DNA of 5,202 bases from assembly GCA_902806395.1 (NCBI GenBank), contig CADCWH010000238.1, forward strand, positions 1 to 5,202. The letters are read 5' to 3'. Positions within the stretch are counted from its first letter, which is position 1; each line of letters opens with the position of its first letter. Position numbers and translations under genes: made by a program. Positions 1-5,202 of this stretch are shown piece by piece. Below the pieces are notes generated by a model. That model saw only the letters and a program-made list of their open reading frames with translations, searched no databases and had not been told where the DNA came from. The stretch is from an uncultured Thermomicrobiales bacterium (GTDB lineage Bacteria; Chloroflexota; Chloroflexia; Thermomicrobiales; UBA6265).

Positions 1-588
1 GAGGAGGGAGCGGACGGCATGGAGGAGTTCCTGGCGGCCGCCATAATTGAAGGCCAAGGTGAGGACGAGGCGATCGTTGTGTTTGGTGTGGTCGATCGCA
101 TCGAGGATTGCGTCGCGGGTGACGGTGGGCAACTCCGCCAAACTGCCGATGTGGCGCAGTTGGGCCCCCTGGTCGTGAAGTTCGTCCACCTCGCGGGCGA
201 GGACCTCCCCGAGGATCCGCAGGATGCCGTTGACTTCTTCGGGGGGGCGGCGCCAGTTCTCGGTTGAGAAGGCCCAGAGTGTCAGGTACCGGATGCCGGC
301 GGCACCGGCCGCGCGGGTGATGCGGCGGATGTTCTCGGTGCCCTGCTCGTGGCCCTCGATGCGGGGAAGGCCGCGCTGGGCCGCCCAGCGACCGTTGCCG
401 TCCATGATGATCGCGACGTGGCGCGGCAGGACGGGGGGGACGACGGCAGCACCCTCTTCGGTCTCGTCCTGGCGTGGGGCATCGGTCGCCGGTGTGCCGA
501 CGGCGTGAGAGACGGCCGTGACCATCCCACCGGCCGCCTCGCCAGCGTCATCGGTCCGAGATCGTGGGGTGATCGCGACATCCTGCAT
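1..588 (-). CDS. uppS: Isoprenyl (undecaprenyl) diphosphate synthase, cis-type, C-terminus cut by window edge
   Basis: The product is a cis-prenyltransferase, which condenses isopentenyl diphosphate onto farnesyl diphosphate to make the C55 lipid carrier for peptidoglycan and other envelope polymers. It acts in the cytosol next to the membrane. From the ATG at 588, 196 residues are visible. HVAIIMDGNGRWA begins at residue 57 and contains the catalytic Asp63. It is followed by GHEQG (79-83), YLTLWAFSTENWRRP (101-115) and FNYGGR (180-185), all family signatures. The C-terminal RxSxFL / WQxxYxE region lies beyond position 1. The start is uncertain. ATG 588 has a perfect AGGAGG at 615-610, but 21 nt away with a hairpin between. 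ATG 525 would shorten the protein by 21 residues and has GAGG 11 nt upstream. Either way the N-terminus before the core (35-56 residues) is longer than the roughly 25 of E. coli UppS and looks disordered. The gene lies 92 nt after frr, as in many bacteria. Confidence 0.95.
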   Translation of the reverse strand, partial: MQDVAITPRSRTDDAGEAAGGMVTAVSHAVGTPATDAPRQDETEEGAAVVPPVLPRHVAIIMDGNGRWAAQRGLPRIEGHEQGTENIRRITRAAGAAGIRYLTLWAFSTENWRRPPEEVNGILRILGEVLAREVDELHDQGAQLRHIGSLAELPTVTRDAILDAIDHTKHNDRLVLTLAFNYGGRQELLHAVRSLL

Positions 589-615
589 CGGTGCCGGGGA
601 ACCGGCGGCCCTCCT
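589..615 (-). promoter_or_regulatory. uppS ribosome binding site with a hairpin in the spacer
   Basis: On the mRNA strand AGGAGG (615-610) is followed by GCC, then a stem-loop, then ACCG and the ATG at 588. The stem-loop is GCCGG (606-602), loop TTCC (601-598) and CCGGC (597-593). The linear distance from Shine-Dalgarno to start is 21 nt, too long for efficient initiation. If the 14-nt hairpin forms, the effective gap is 7 nt. The matches are read directly from the sequence; the folding and its effect on translation are inferred. Confidence 0.5.
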
Positions 616-638
616 GATAATCGGCTCCGGACGACTCG

Positions 639-664
639 GGACCCGGTGGTCGGTAGTCGGGTCC
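639..664 (-). other. Inverted repeat in the frr-uppS gap
   Basis: GGACCC (639-644) and GGGTCC (659-664) are perfect 6-bp complements around a 14-nt loop, 17 nt downstream of the frr stop codon. No T-run follows on the transcribed strand, so it does not look like a classic intrinsic terminator. It may stabilise or mark a processing site in a polycistronic mRNA, or may be chance in GC-rich DNA. Confidence 0.3.
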
Positions 665-680
665 TTGCGGCGGGAACGGC

Positions 681-1238
681 TCAGACTTCGAGGACTTCGG
701 TTTCCTTGGCCTTGCCAACCTTGTCCGTCTCGTCGGTGAACCGCTTGGTCAATTCATCGAGTTGGTGGGAAGCGCGCCGCTCGTCGTTCTCGGAGATCTC
801 TTTGTCCTGGAGGAGGGCCTTGAGTTGGTTCATCGCGTCACGTCGGACGTTGCGAATGGCGACCTTGGCGTCCTCAACGTTGCCGTGGACCACCTTGACG
901 AGCTGCTTGCGGCGATCTGCGGTCAGGGGCGGGATGGAGATCCGGATCACCTGTCCGTCGTTGTTGGGGTTGAGGCCCAGGTCGGACTTCTGGATCGCCT
1001 TCTCGATGAGGCCCATGGTGCCCTTGTCCCAGGGTTGGATCACCAGCAGGCGCGGCTCGGGGACCGAGACGCCAGCGAGTTGGTTGAGGGGCGTCGAGGC
1101 ACCGTAGTAGTCGACCGTGATCCGGTCAACCAGGGCCGGGGAGGCCCGGCCAGTGCGGACGCCCTCCAGATCCCGGTGAAGGGCATCGATAGCCTTGCGC
1201 ATTCGGCTCTCGGCGTCGGCCGCCACATCCGCGATCAT
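681..1238 (-). CDS. frr: Ribosome recycling factor
   Basis: RRF works with EF-G to split the post-termination ribosome into subunits and free the mRNA and tRNA. The 185-residue product matches the usual length of the family. Recognisable stretches are RTGRASPALVD (28-38), YYGASTPLNQLA (44-55), the Pro-Trp segment IQPWD (67-71), NPNNDGQVIRISIPPLT (90-106), and the helical RNVRRDA region (129-135) of domain I, which carries ribosome-contacting arginines. After RRDA, most homologues continue with Asn-Asp; here it is Met-Asn, a minor substitution. The reading frame stays open upstream of 1238, but ATG 1238 gives the family's N-terminus, with AGAGG at 1256-1252 and GGGAA at 1248-1244 as possible Shine-Dalgarno elements. 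The gene sits 88 nt after pyrH and 92 nt before uppS on the same strand, consistent with co-transcription. It ends with TGA at 683-681. Confidence 0.97.
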   Translation of the reverse strand: MIADVAADAESRMRKAIDALHRDLEGVRTGRASPALVDRITVDYYGASTPLNQLAGVSVPEPRLLVIQPWDKGTMGLIEKAIQKSDLGLNPNNDGQVIRISIPPLTADRRKQLVKVVHGNVEDAKVAIRNVRRDAMNQLKALLQDKEISENDERRASHQLDELTKRFTDETDKVGKAKETEVLEV

Positions 1239-1269
1239 CGGTGTTCCCGTTCCTCTCTGGTGCCCGCCT

Positions 1270-1288
1270 GGCCCGGGAGTCCCGGACC
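1270..1288 (-). other. GC-rich stem-loop in the pyrH-frr gap
   Basis: GGCCCGGG (1270-1277), a 3-nt loop and CCCGGACC (1281-1288) form an 8-bp stem with one G-U wobble in the mRNA. It lies 38 nt after the pyrH stop and just upstream of the frr ribosome binding region. No U-tract follows. A role in mRNA stability or partial termination is possible but inferred. Confidence 0.4.
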
Positions 1289-1300
1289 GGCGCCAGCACC

Positions 1301-1314
1301 GACGATGGGTCGTC
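1301..1314 (-). other. Small stem-loop after pyrH
   Basis: GACGA (1301-1305) and TCGTC (1310-1314) are perfect 5-bp complements around a 4-nt loop, 12 nt after the pyrH stop codon and directly before the larger stem-loop at 1270-1288. There is no U-tract. The significance is uncertain because short GC-rich stems are frequent by chance. Confidence 0.25.
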
Positions 1315-1326
1315 AGGCAGGATAGG

Positions 1327-2085
1327 TTATACCACCGGCTGATCCCCGGGGGGCACGGACCGATCGGGGATCGAGCTGACCAGGGTGCCGATCGTCTGGC
1401 CCCGGACGGCACGGACGATCTCGCCGTCGCCGCCCATCCGAAAGACGAGGATCGAGAGGTCATTGTCGCGGCAGAGGGCGAGTGCCGACCCGTCCATCAC
1501 CTGGAGGTTGCGCTCCAGGGCTTCCTGGTGCGTGAGGGTCGGAAAGAAGACGGCGTCGGGGTCCTTGGCAGGATCGGCAGAGTAGACGCCGTCGACCTGA
1601 TTCTTCGCCATCATCAAGATATCGACATCGAGCTCGAGCGCTCGCAACGCGGCCGCCGTGTCGGTGGTGAAGAAAGGATTACCAGTTCCGGCAGCCAAGA
1701 TGACGACCCGGTCCTTCTCCATGTGCCGAATCGCCCGGCGCCGGATGTACGGTTCGGCAACCTCTCGCATCTCGATCGCCGTCATCACCCGAGTATGGAC
1801 GCCGGCCTTTTCCAGGGAATCCTGGAGGGCGAGGGCGTTGAGGACTGTGGCGACCATGCCCATGTAGTCGGCGGTGGCGCGATCCATCCCCTTGCTGCTG
1901 GCCGAGAGGCCGCGCCAGATGTTGCCGCCGCCGATCACGACGGAAACCTGGGTGCCGAGGGCGATCACCTGGCGTAGCTCGATGGCGATCCGCTGGGCGA
2001 CGGCGGGATCGATCCCGTAGGGAGCGTCTCCCATCAGGGCCTCACCGCTCAACTTCAGCAAGATGCGCCGGTACGGTTGGGTCAC
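1327..2085 (-). CDS. pyrH: UMP kinase (uridylate kinase)
   Basis: PyrH phosphorylates UMP to UDP with ATP, the committed step toward UTP and CTP, and belongs to the amino-acid kinase fold (hexameric and GTP/UTP-regulated in characterised bacteria). With the GTG start at 2085 the product is 252 residues. Motifs are [11 protein letters not shown] (7-17, phosphate-binding Lys11), [11 protein letters not shown] (49-59), [10 protein letters not shown] (68-77), [13 protein letters not shown] (133-145), [13 protein letters not shown] (160-172) and [13 protein letters not shown] (197-209). E. coli PyrH is 241 residues; here about 15 extra residues follow the usual GTLVS end. Start choice: the frame is open to an ATG at 2151, but that start has no Shine-Dalgarno and adds 22 residues of atypical sequence. 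GTG 2085 has AGGA (2095-2092) with 6-nt spacing and puts KLSGEAL where the family expects it. GTG 2088 is adjacent and also possible. The gene lies between tsf and frr, a conserved arrangement. Confidence 0.96.
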   Translation of the reverse strand: MTQPYRRILLKLSGEALMGDAPYGIDPAVAQRIAIELRQVIALGTQVSVVIGGGNIWRGLSASSKGMDRATADYMGMVATVLNALALQDSLEKAGVHTRVMTAIEMREVAEPYIRRRAIRHMEKDRVVILAAGTGNPFFTTDTAAALRALELDVDILMMAKNQVDGVYSADPAKDPDAVFFPTLTHQEALERNLQVMDGSALALCRDNDLSILVFRMGGDGEIVRAVRGQTIGTLVSSIPDRSVPPGDQPVV

Positions 2086-2170
2086 CACGGTTCCTGACGA
2101 GTCAGAGGCTGGACGACGGTCATCACATGACGGCATTCGGAGACTGGTCATTGACGGTCAGATTACGGTG

Positions 2171-2201
2171 ACTGCCGACTGCCGACTGCCGACTGCCGAC
2201 T
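2171..2201. repeat. Tandem heptamer repeat, 4 units plus a partial
   Basis: Four perfect copies of ACTGCCG (plus strand) occupy 2171-2198, followed by a partial ACT at 2199-2201 that enters the tsf stop codon (TAG at 2202-2200). The array fills most of the space between the tsf stop and the pyrH upstream region. It looks like a simple-sequence array able to change copy number by slippage. It could also be a member of a dispersed heptamer family in this genome, which cannot be tested from one window. Confidence 0.9.
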
Positions 2202-2769
2202 ATCGGCTCTCCTCCGCCCCGGGGGCGGGCTGATCGGCACCGACTTCGAAGCGGGAGAAGCGGCGAATGATGATGTTCTCGCCGAGCTTGGCGATGGCGT
2301 CGCGGACCAGGTCAGAGATGGCCTGCTTGGGGTCCTTGATGTAGGGCTGGTTGAGTAGGGCGACGGCCTCGAGGGCCTTGTCACGGCTGCCGTACTCGGC
2401 GTCCAGGGCGGCGAGGGTGGTCTCGTCAAGATCGCTGGCTTGGACGACGCGGGGGTTGGTGGCGGCGATTTGGAGGGCGACGTCGTGGGCCAGGGCTCGA
2501 AAGTCCGGTGTGCGGGCGACGAAGTCGGTCTCGCAATTGATCTCGACGATGACGCCTATGCGACCTCCGGCGTGAATGTAGGGCTCGACGAGGCCCTGCT
2601 GGGCGGCCCGGCCCGACTTCTTCTCGGCCTTGGCGAGGCCCTGCTGCCGCAGCACGTTGCTGGCCTTGGCCATGTCGCCCTCGGCCTCCTGGAGAGCACG
2701 CTTGCAGTCCATGATGCCGGCGCCGGTCTGCTCGCGGAGGGTCTTGACCTGGTCTGCGCTGATAGCCAC
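2200..2769 (-). CDS. tsf: Translation elongation factor Ts, short form
   Basis: EF-Ts is the nucleotide exchange factor that releases GDP from EF-Tu. The 189-residue product has the N-terminal UBA-like domain with LREQTGAGIMDCKRAL (11-26), then the core domain with the EF-Tu-contacting TDFV (81-84) inside GVIVEINCETDFVART. It ends with KLGENIIIRRFSRFEVG (161-177) and a short acidic tail. It is much shorter than E. coli EF-Ts (about 283 aa) and resembles the compact EF-Ts of Thermus and some other phyla, which lacks the duplicated part of the core and the coiled-coil insertion. The start codon is GTG (2769-2767), with GAGGAG at 2786-2781, 11 nt upstream. The gene follows rpsB by 103 nt, the classic rpsB-tsf pairing. 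Its stop codon touches the heptamer array. Confidence 0.97.
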   Translation of the reverse strand: MAISADQVKTLREQTGAGIMDCKRALQEAEGDMAKASNVLRQQGLAKAEKKSGRAAQQGLVEPYIHAGGRIGVIVEINCETDFVARTPDFRALAHDVALQIAATNPRVVQASDLDETTLAALDAEYGSRDKALEAVALLNQPYIKDPKQAISDLVRDAIAKLGENIIIRRFSRFEVGADQPAPGAEESR

Positions 2770-2815
2770 GGGATTCGTTTCTCCTCGAGATAGGGGTGTT
2801 GGTCACACGGTGGTG

Positions 2816-2860
2816 CCTGGGTGACCCGTGTCCGCACGTGGCGGGGGCGGGTCACCCAGG
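2816..2860 (-). other. Strong stem-loop between rpsB and tsf (12-bp perfect inverted repeat)
   Basis: CCTGGGTGACCC (2816-2827) and GGGTCACCCAGG (2849-2860) are exact 12-bp complements. The 21-nt loop contains a further possible 4-bp stem, CCGC (2832-2835) with GCGG (2841-2844). The structure starts 12 nt after the rpsB stop and ends about 30 nt before the tsf Shine-Dalgarno. The transcript has no U-run after it, so it is not a canonical intrinsic terminator. A partial terminator that sets the S2 to EF-Ts ratio, an RNase processing site, or a protein-binding site are all plausible and untested. Confidence 0.75.
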
Positions 2861-2872
2861 GGGCGTCGTCAA

Positions 2873-4054
2873 CTAGGTGGAGGCCGTCGCCGGTGTCTGG
2901 CCGGTCACATCGGTGGTCGTGGCCGTAGCCGGCGTGTCGCGGACCACGTCGGATCCCACCTGTTCGGTCGTGGCGTCCGGGCCGCCGGAGGCGGCGTCAG
3001 GCGAATTCTGGATCGCCGGGGCCATCGCCTCGGTGACCGGGGAGCGGTCGCTCATCACCGTGTCGGGCTTGCCCGTCGCACCTGGGACGGGAGCCGCGGC
3101 GGGTGAGACGGACGGTGGCTGGTCCCCGGAGACAGACGGCAGGGGCGTATCGCGGGAGCCGGCGGCGACCTCGGCCGGCTGGTCGACCGGGGCGGGCCGG
3201 CGTCCGCCGCCGCGCCCGGTGGACCCGGCGCCGCGCGGTCGCTCGAAGTCTTCGGCCCGGACGGGGGCTTGGCCACGGCGAGTCTCACCCTCTGGGGCGG
3301 TCTGGGCCTGCTCGGCGCGGGCGGTCTCGTGGCGCATCTGACCGTGGATCGCGGCGTCGGCGATGCCGGCTGCCAGCAGCCGGACGGCACGGATCGCGTC
3401 GTCGTTGCCGGGGATCAGGTAGTCGGCGTCGTCCGGGTCGCTGTTGGTATCGGTGACGGCGATGACGGGAATGCCGAGCCGGCGCGCCTCGTGGATGGCG
3501 AGGTGCTCACGCTTAGGGTCGATCACGAAGATCGCACCCGGCAGCTGGGTCATGTCGCGCATACCGCCGAGGGTGCGCTCCAGGCGCTCCAGGTCCTTCA
3601 GCTTGATAGCGGCCTCCTGCTTGGGGAGGTAGTTGAACTCGCCTCGCTCGGCCTCGGCCTGAAGCTGCTTGAGGACGCGGAGTCGGGAGCGGATGGTGAC
3701 GAAATTGGTGAGGGTGCCGCCGAGCCAGCGCTGGTTGACGAAGAACTGGTTGGAACGGACTGCCTCGCGCTCGACGATGTCCTGGGCTTGCTTCTTGGTG
3801 GCGATGAACAGCACCCGTCCGCCGCGGGCGGTGACCTCGGTCACGAAGTCGTGAGCGGCCTGGAGCATGCCGACGGTCTGCTGTAGATCGATGATGTGGA
3901 TGCCATTGCGGGCCGTGAAGATGTACGGCTTCATCTTCGGGTTCCAGCGCTTGGTCTGGTGACCGAAGTGAACGCCCGCCTCGAGCAGGGTGCGGAGGGC
4001 GACCTGGGGTGGCATGCCGTAGGTGCTGAGGGGGGCCGGGGCGCGTTGTTCCAT
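2873..4054 (-). CDS. rpsB: 30S ribosomal protein S2 with long low-complexity C-terminal extension
   Basis: S2 is a late-assembling protein of the small ribosomal subunit and helps dock S1 or mRNA in many bacteria. The product is 393 residues. The S2 core spans about 15-242: [19 protein letters not shown] (23-41), [17 protein letters not shown] (44-60), FIATKKQAQ (83-91), [13 protein letters not shown] (106-118), [19 protein letters not shown] (172-190), [28 protein letters not shown] (196-223). E. coli S2 is 241 residues, so about 150 residues are extra. They begin with an Ala/Gln/Glu stretch and an Arg/Gly-rich patch (about 274-287), then a Pro/Ser/Thr/Ala-rich, mildly acidic tail with no predicted fold. 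The ATG at 4054 has AAGGA (4071-4067) about 12 nt upstream. The frame is open to 4216, but those extra residues do not resemble S2. An internal ATG at 4015 lacks a Shine-Dalgarno. The gene heads the rpsB-tsf-pyrH-frr-uppS block. Confidence 0.96.
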   Translation of the reverse strand: MEQRAPAPLSTYGMPPQVALRTLLEAGVHFGHQTKRWNPKMKPYIFTARNGIHIIDLQQTVGMLQAAHDFVTEVTARGGRVLFIATKKQAQDIVEREAVRSNQFFVNQRWLGGTLTNFVTIRSRLRVLKQLQAEAERGEFNYLPKQEAAIKLKDLERLERTLGGMRDMTQLPGAIFVIDPKREHLAIHEARRLGIPVIAVTDTNSDPDDADYLIPGNDDAIRAVRLLAAGIADAAIHGQMRHETARAEQAQTAPEGETRRGQAPVRAEDFERPRGAGSTGRGGGRRPAPVDQPAEVAAGSRDTPLPSVSGDQPPSVSPAAAPVPGATGKPDTVMSDRSPVTEAMAPAIQNSPDAASGGPDATTEQVGSDVVRDTPATATTTDVTGQTPATAST

Positions 4055-4177
4055 GGGCGTGATGATTCCTTCCGGGTGTTTGGCGTCCGCGTCGATCGTC
4101 CTCCGCACGAACTCCCGGGTCGCCTCTGGGGGCGAGCGAGGAGCACACCGGTGCGTCGTCCCAACGCGTGCGAAATA

Positions 4178-4201
4178 GCGGCCGGACGCATGTCGGGCCG
4201 C
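4178..4201 (-). other. Stem-loop in the rpsB upstream region
   Basis: GCGGCC (4178-4183) pairs with GGCCGC (4196-4201). Inside it GAC (4185-4187) pairs with GTC (4192-4194) around a 4-nt loop, with one mismatch between the two stems. On the minus strand it is followed by TATTTC, a short T-rich run. It could be a weak terminator for the SH3b gene, or a leader structure if rpsB transcription begins further upstream. These alternatives cannot be separated from sequence alone. Confidence 0.4.
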
Positions 4202-4232
4202 ACGAGAGCTTAGCACACCGGCGACGTTAGGT

Positions 4233-4279
4233 GCCGGTCCCGCGACGACCGACAGCGGCGGGGCTGGTCTGGGACCGGC
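4233..4279 (-). terminator. Possible terminator-like stem-loop after the SH3b gene
   Basis: GCCGGTCCC (4233-4241) and GGGACCGGC (4271-4279) are perfect 9-bp complements. The stem can extend inward through GACC (4247-4250) with GGTC (4266-4269) and AGC (4254-4256) with GCT (4263-4265). It begins 10 nt after the stop codon of the upstream gene, the usual place for a terminator or 3'-end stabiliser. No T-run follows, so factor-dependent or leaky termination is more likely than classic intrinsic termination. Confidence 0.45.
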
Positions 4280-4289
4280 TCGTTCCCGA

Positions 4290-5021
4290 TTAGGCGGGGT
4301 CGATGAACTCGTCGGCGACCCAGCCGCTGACGCCCCCGAAATCCACCGGGTACCAGGTGTACCCGTCCGCCTCCTCAGGAGGACCGGTGATCGTCAGGAT
4401 GTCCCCGGTCCCGAGGACATCGAGGGCATCCCCAGCAGTCGACGCGTCGCTCCTGAGGTTCACGTCTTCCTCGATCACCTGGACCTCGGTATCGACCGCG
4501 AATTCTGCGATCTCACCGCTGTCGACCGGAGCCGAGGTGGGTTCGGTACCGGCACCGGCGGGGACGGTAGCCGTGGGGATGACGGCAGCGGGGTCGATCG
4601 GGGTGGTGGGGTTCGGCAAGGTCTGCGTGACCGCGGTCGGAGAAGCCGCGGTGATCTGGTCGCTGCCGCCGGCGACCTCGCCAACGATCACGGTTGGGGT
4701 CGGTGCGGTGCTGGAGGGGTCATCGATGAGATTATTGAGCCAGAAGAGGAACAAGCCGAGCATGAGCAGGAGACCGATCACCGGCAGAGCCAAGCGAAGA
4801 TAATCGGTCCAGTATCGTTCTTCGGGTTGGTAACTAACGGTTCGGCCCTGCCCTCCGGCGCTACCGCCAGGATCGCGCTCCGGGCGGGGAGAACCATAGG
4901 CGAGGGTGTCATCGGGCTCGGTGCCGCGGGGTGCCGGGGGCTGCCAGGGGTCGTCGCCACGGGCGGGCCGGTTCGAGCCACCACCACTACCGAAGCCAGA
5001 TCCGGAACTCCCGGTGCTCAT
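4290..5021 (-). CDS. Single-pass membrane protein with C-terminal SH3b domain, function unknown
   Basis: From ATG 5021 the product is 243 residues. Residues 1-70 are disordered and rich in Gly, Ser, Pro and charged residues. A hydrophobic segment at about 75-98 ([20 protein letters not shown]) forms one membrane helix, followed by a Thr/Pro/Ala-rich linker (100-170). Residues about 180-242 look like a bacterial SH3 domain (SH3_3 type), with VNLRSDAS near its start, a [11 protein letters not shown] strand region, [18 protein letters not shown] and the end of the protein. Arginines before the helix and none just after favour a cytoplasmic N-terminus with the SH3b domain outside. Such domains often bind peptidoglycan or peptides, so a cell-wall role is inferred, not shown. 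An in-frame GTG at 5033 would add 4 residues. ATG 5021 is preferred because GGTGAG (5035-5030) gives 8-nt spacing. The gene is not part of the usual rpsB cluster and may be a separate transcription unit. Confidence 0.85.
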   Translation of the reverse strand: MSTGSSGSGFGSGGGSNRPARGDDPWQPPAPRGTEPDDTLAYGSPRPERDPGGSAGGQGRTVSYQPEERYWTDYLRLALPVIGLLLMLGLFLFWLNNLIDDPSSTAPTPTVIVGEVAGGSDQITAASPTAVTQTLPNPTTPIDPAAVIPTATVPAGAGTEPTSAPVDSGEIAEFAVDTEVQVIEEDVNLRSDASTAGDALDVLGTGDILTITGPPEEADGYTWYPVDFGGVSGWVADEFIDPA

Positions 5022-5202
5022 CGGATCACTCACCCTTGAGATAGTGCCGGCGTGCCGGCGGGATCATCAGTGTGGACGGTGGCTCGGCACGGCGGTGTGG
5101 GTCTGCGGACCCCGGCCGCACTTCACACCCCTCTGAACCGCCCGGGTGAGCACCGTGGCGCCCGACCGGCCGGGACGGGAGGACGACAGAGGGGATCGGA
5201 GC
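5022..5202. other. Upstream region without a confident gene
   Basis: No convincing promoter or RNA gene is visible. An 8-bp tandem duplication GTGCCGGC lies at 5044-5059. A small stem-loop GGGTC/GACCC occurs at 5099-5103 and 5108-5112. One minus-strand frame is open from the right edge to a TGA at 5028-5026, only 4 nt before ATG 5021. A plus-strand frame is open from GTG 5146 or 5155 to the right edge. Either could be the end or start of a neighbouring gene, but both are short and their composition is not decisive. Confidence 0.4.

Larger units (their letters stand above)
4055..4289 (-). promoter_or_regulatory. Intergenic region and probable rpsB leader
   Basis: This 235-nt gap is the longest between genes in the window and separates the SH3b gene from rpsB. 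It is the likeliest place for the ribosomal operon's promoter and for autogenous control, but I see no convincing -35/-10 pair. The best -10-like match is weak (TGCTAAGCT on the minus strand near 4217-4209, with no good -35). It holds two stem-loops, listed separately. It also contains a 10-bp direct repeat AGCACACCGG at 4142-4151 and 4212-4221. The first copy overlaps the palindrome CACCGGTG (4146-4153). Confidence 0.4.

Noticed and set aside
349..1107. Plus-strand open frame of 252 codons across uppS and frr
   Set aside because: It spans the antisense of two conserved genes and the gap between them, and has no motif of its own.
762..1977. Long plus-strand open frames (762-1325 and 1195-1977)
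   Set aside because: They lie antisense to frr and pyrH, whose products are unmistakable. Their translations show no family motifs and are typical mirror frames in GC-rich DNA.
2086..2151. ATG 2151 as the pyrH start
   Set aside because: It has no Shine-Dalgarno and adds 22 residues unlike any UMP kinase N-terminus. GTG 2085 has AGGA at good spacing. It cannot be fully excluded.
2171..2198. Heptamer array as a CRISPR or regulatory iteron
   Set aside because: The units are 7 bp with no spacers, so it is not CRISPR. There is no replication gene or AT-rich region to suggest iterons.
2163..2429. Minus-strand frame ending in SRQSAVG-like repeats
   Set aside because: It is an out-of-frame reading of the tsf 3' end plus the heptamer array. 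The repeat peptide is a by-product of the simple DNA repeat.
3269..3886. Plus-strand open frame of 205 codons
   Set aside because: It is antisense to the conserved rpsB core. Its Val/Gly/Asp/Leu-rich translation is the mirror of S2 codons and has no recognisable domain.
5146..5202. Divergent plus-strand gene starting at GTG 5146 or 5155
   Set aside because: GTG 5155 has GGTGAG 7 nt upstream, but only 16-19 codons are visible and nothing in them is recognisable, so there is too little to call a gene.
1..5202. A previously undescribed multi-gene system
   Set aside because: Five of six genes are conserved housekeeping genes in a common order, and the sixth is a lone SH3b membrane protein. There is no cluster of unknown genes, reverse transcriptase, nuclease, toxin or mobile element.

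Overview
This window is a stretch of an essential translation and cell-envelope gene cluster, with every recognisable gene on the minus strand, so the genes read from high to low coordinates. The order is a membrane-anchored SH3b-domain protein, ribosomal protein S2 (rpsB), elongation factor Ts (tsf), UMP kinase (pyrH), ribosome recycling factor (frr), and undecaprenyl (polyprenyl) diphosphate synthase (uppS), which runs off the left edge. The block rpsB-tsf-pyrH-frr-uppS is a widely conserved bacterial gene order, so most of the window is well explained.

The DNA is GC-rich and uses GTG starts for at least tsf and probably pyrH. EF-Ts is the short type (189 aa). S2 carries a long disordered tail, and the first protein is a single-pass membrane protein with a Thr/Pro-rich linker and a C-terminal SH3b domain. 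Together these suggest a GC-rich, non-proteobacterial lineage. A Chloroflexota (Thermomicrobia/Sphaerobacter-like) origin is a reasonable guess but is inference only.

Layout: 5022-5202 is an upstream region with no confident gene. 4290-5021 encodes the SH3b protein. 4055-4289 is a 235-nt gap with two hairpins that forms the rpsB leader. 2873-4054 is rpsB, followed by a gap with a perfect 12-bp inverted repeat, then tsf (2200-2769). A tandem heptamer array (2171-2198) lies between tsf and pyrH. pyrH (about 1327-2085) is followed by a gap with two hairpins, frr (681-1238), a gap, and uppS (1-588, partial).

Functionally, S2, EF-Ts and RRF serve assembly, elongation and recycling of the ribosome. 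PyrH makes UDP for RNA, DNA and cell-wall precursors, and UppS makes the lipid carrier for cell-wall synthesis. The unusual points are small in scale: a roughly 150-residue low-complexity extension on S2, GC-rich stem-loops without U-tracts in most gaps, the heptamer array touching the tsf stop codon, and a hairpin that appears to sit between a perfect Shine-Dalgarno and the uppS start codon. I found no defence system, mobile element, CRISPR array or RNA gene, and no evidence of a new multi-gene system.
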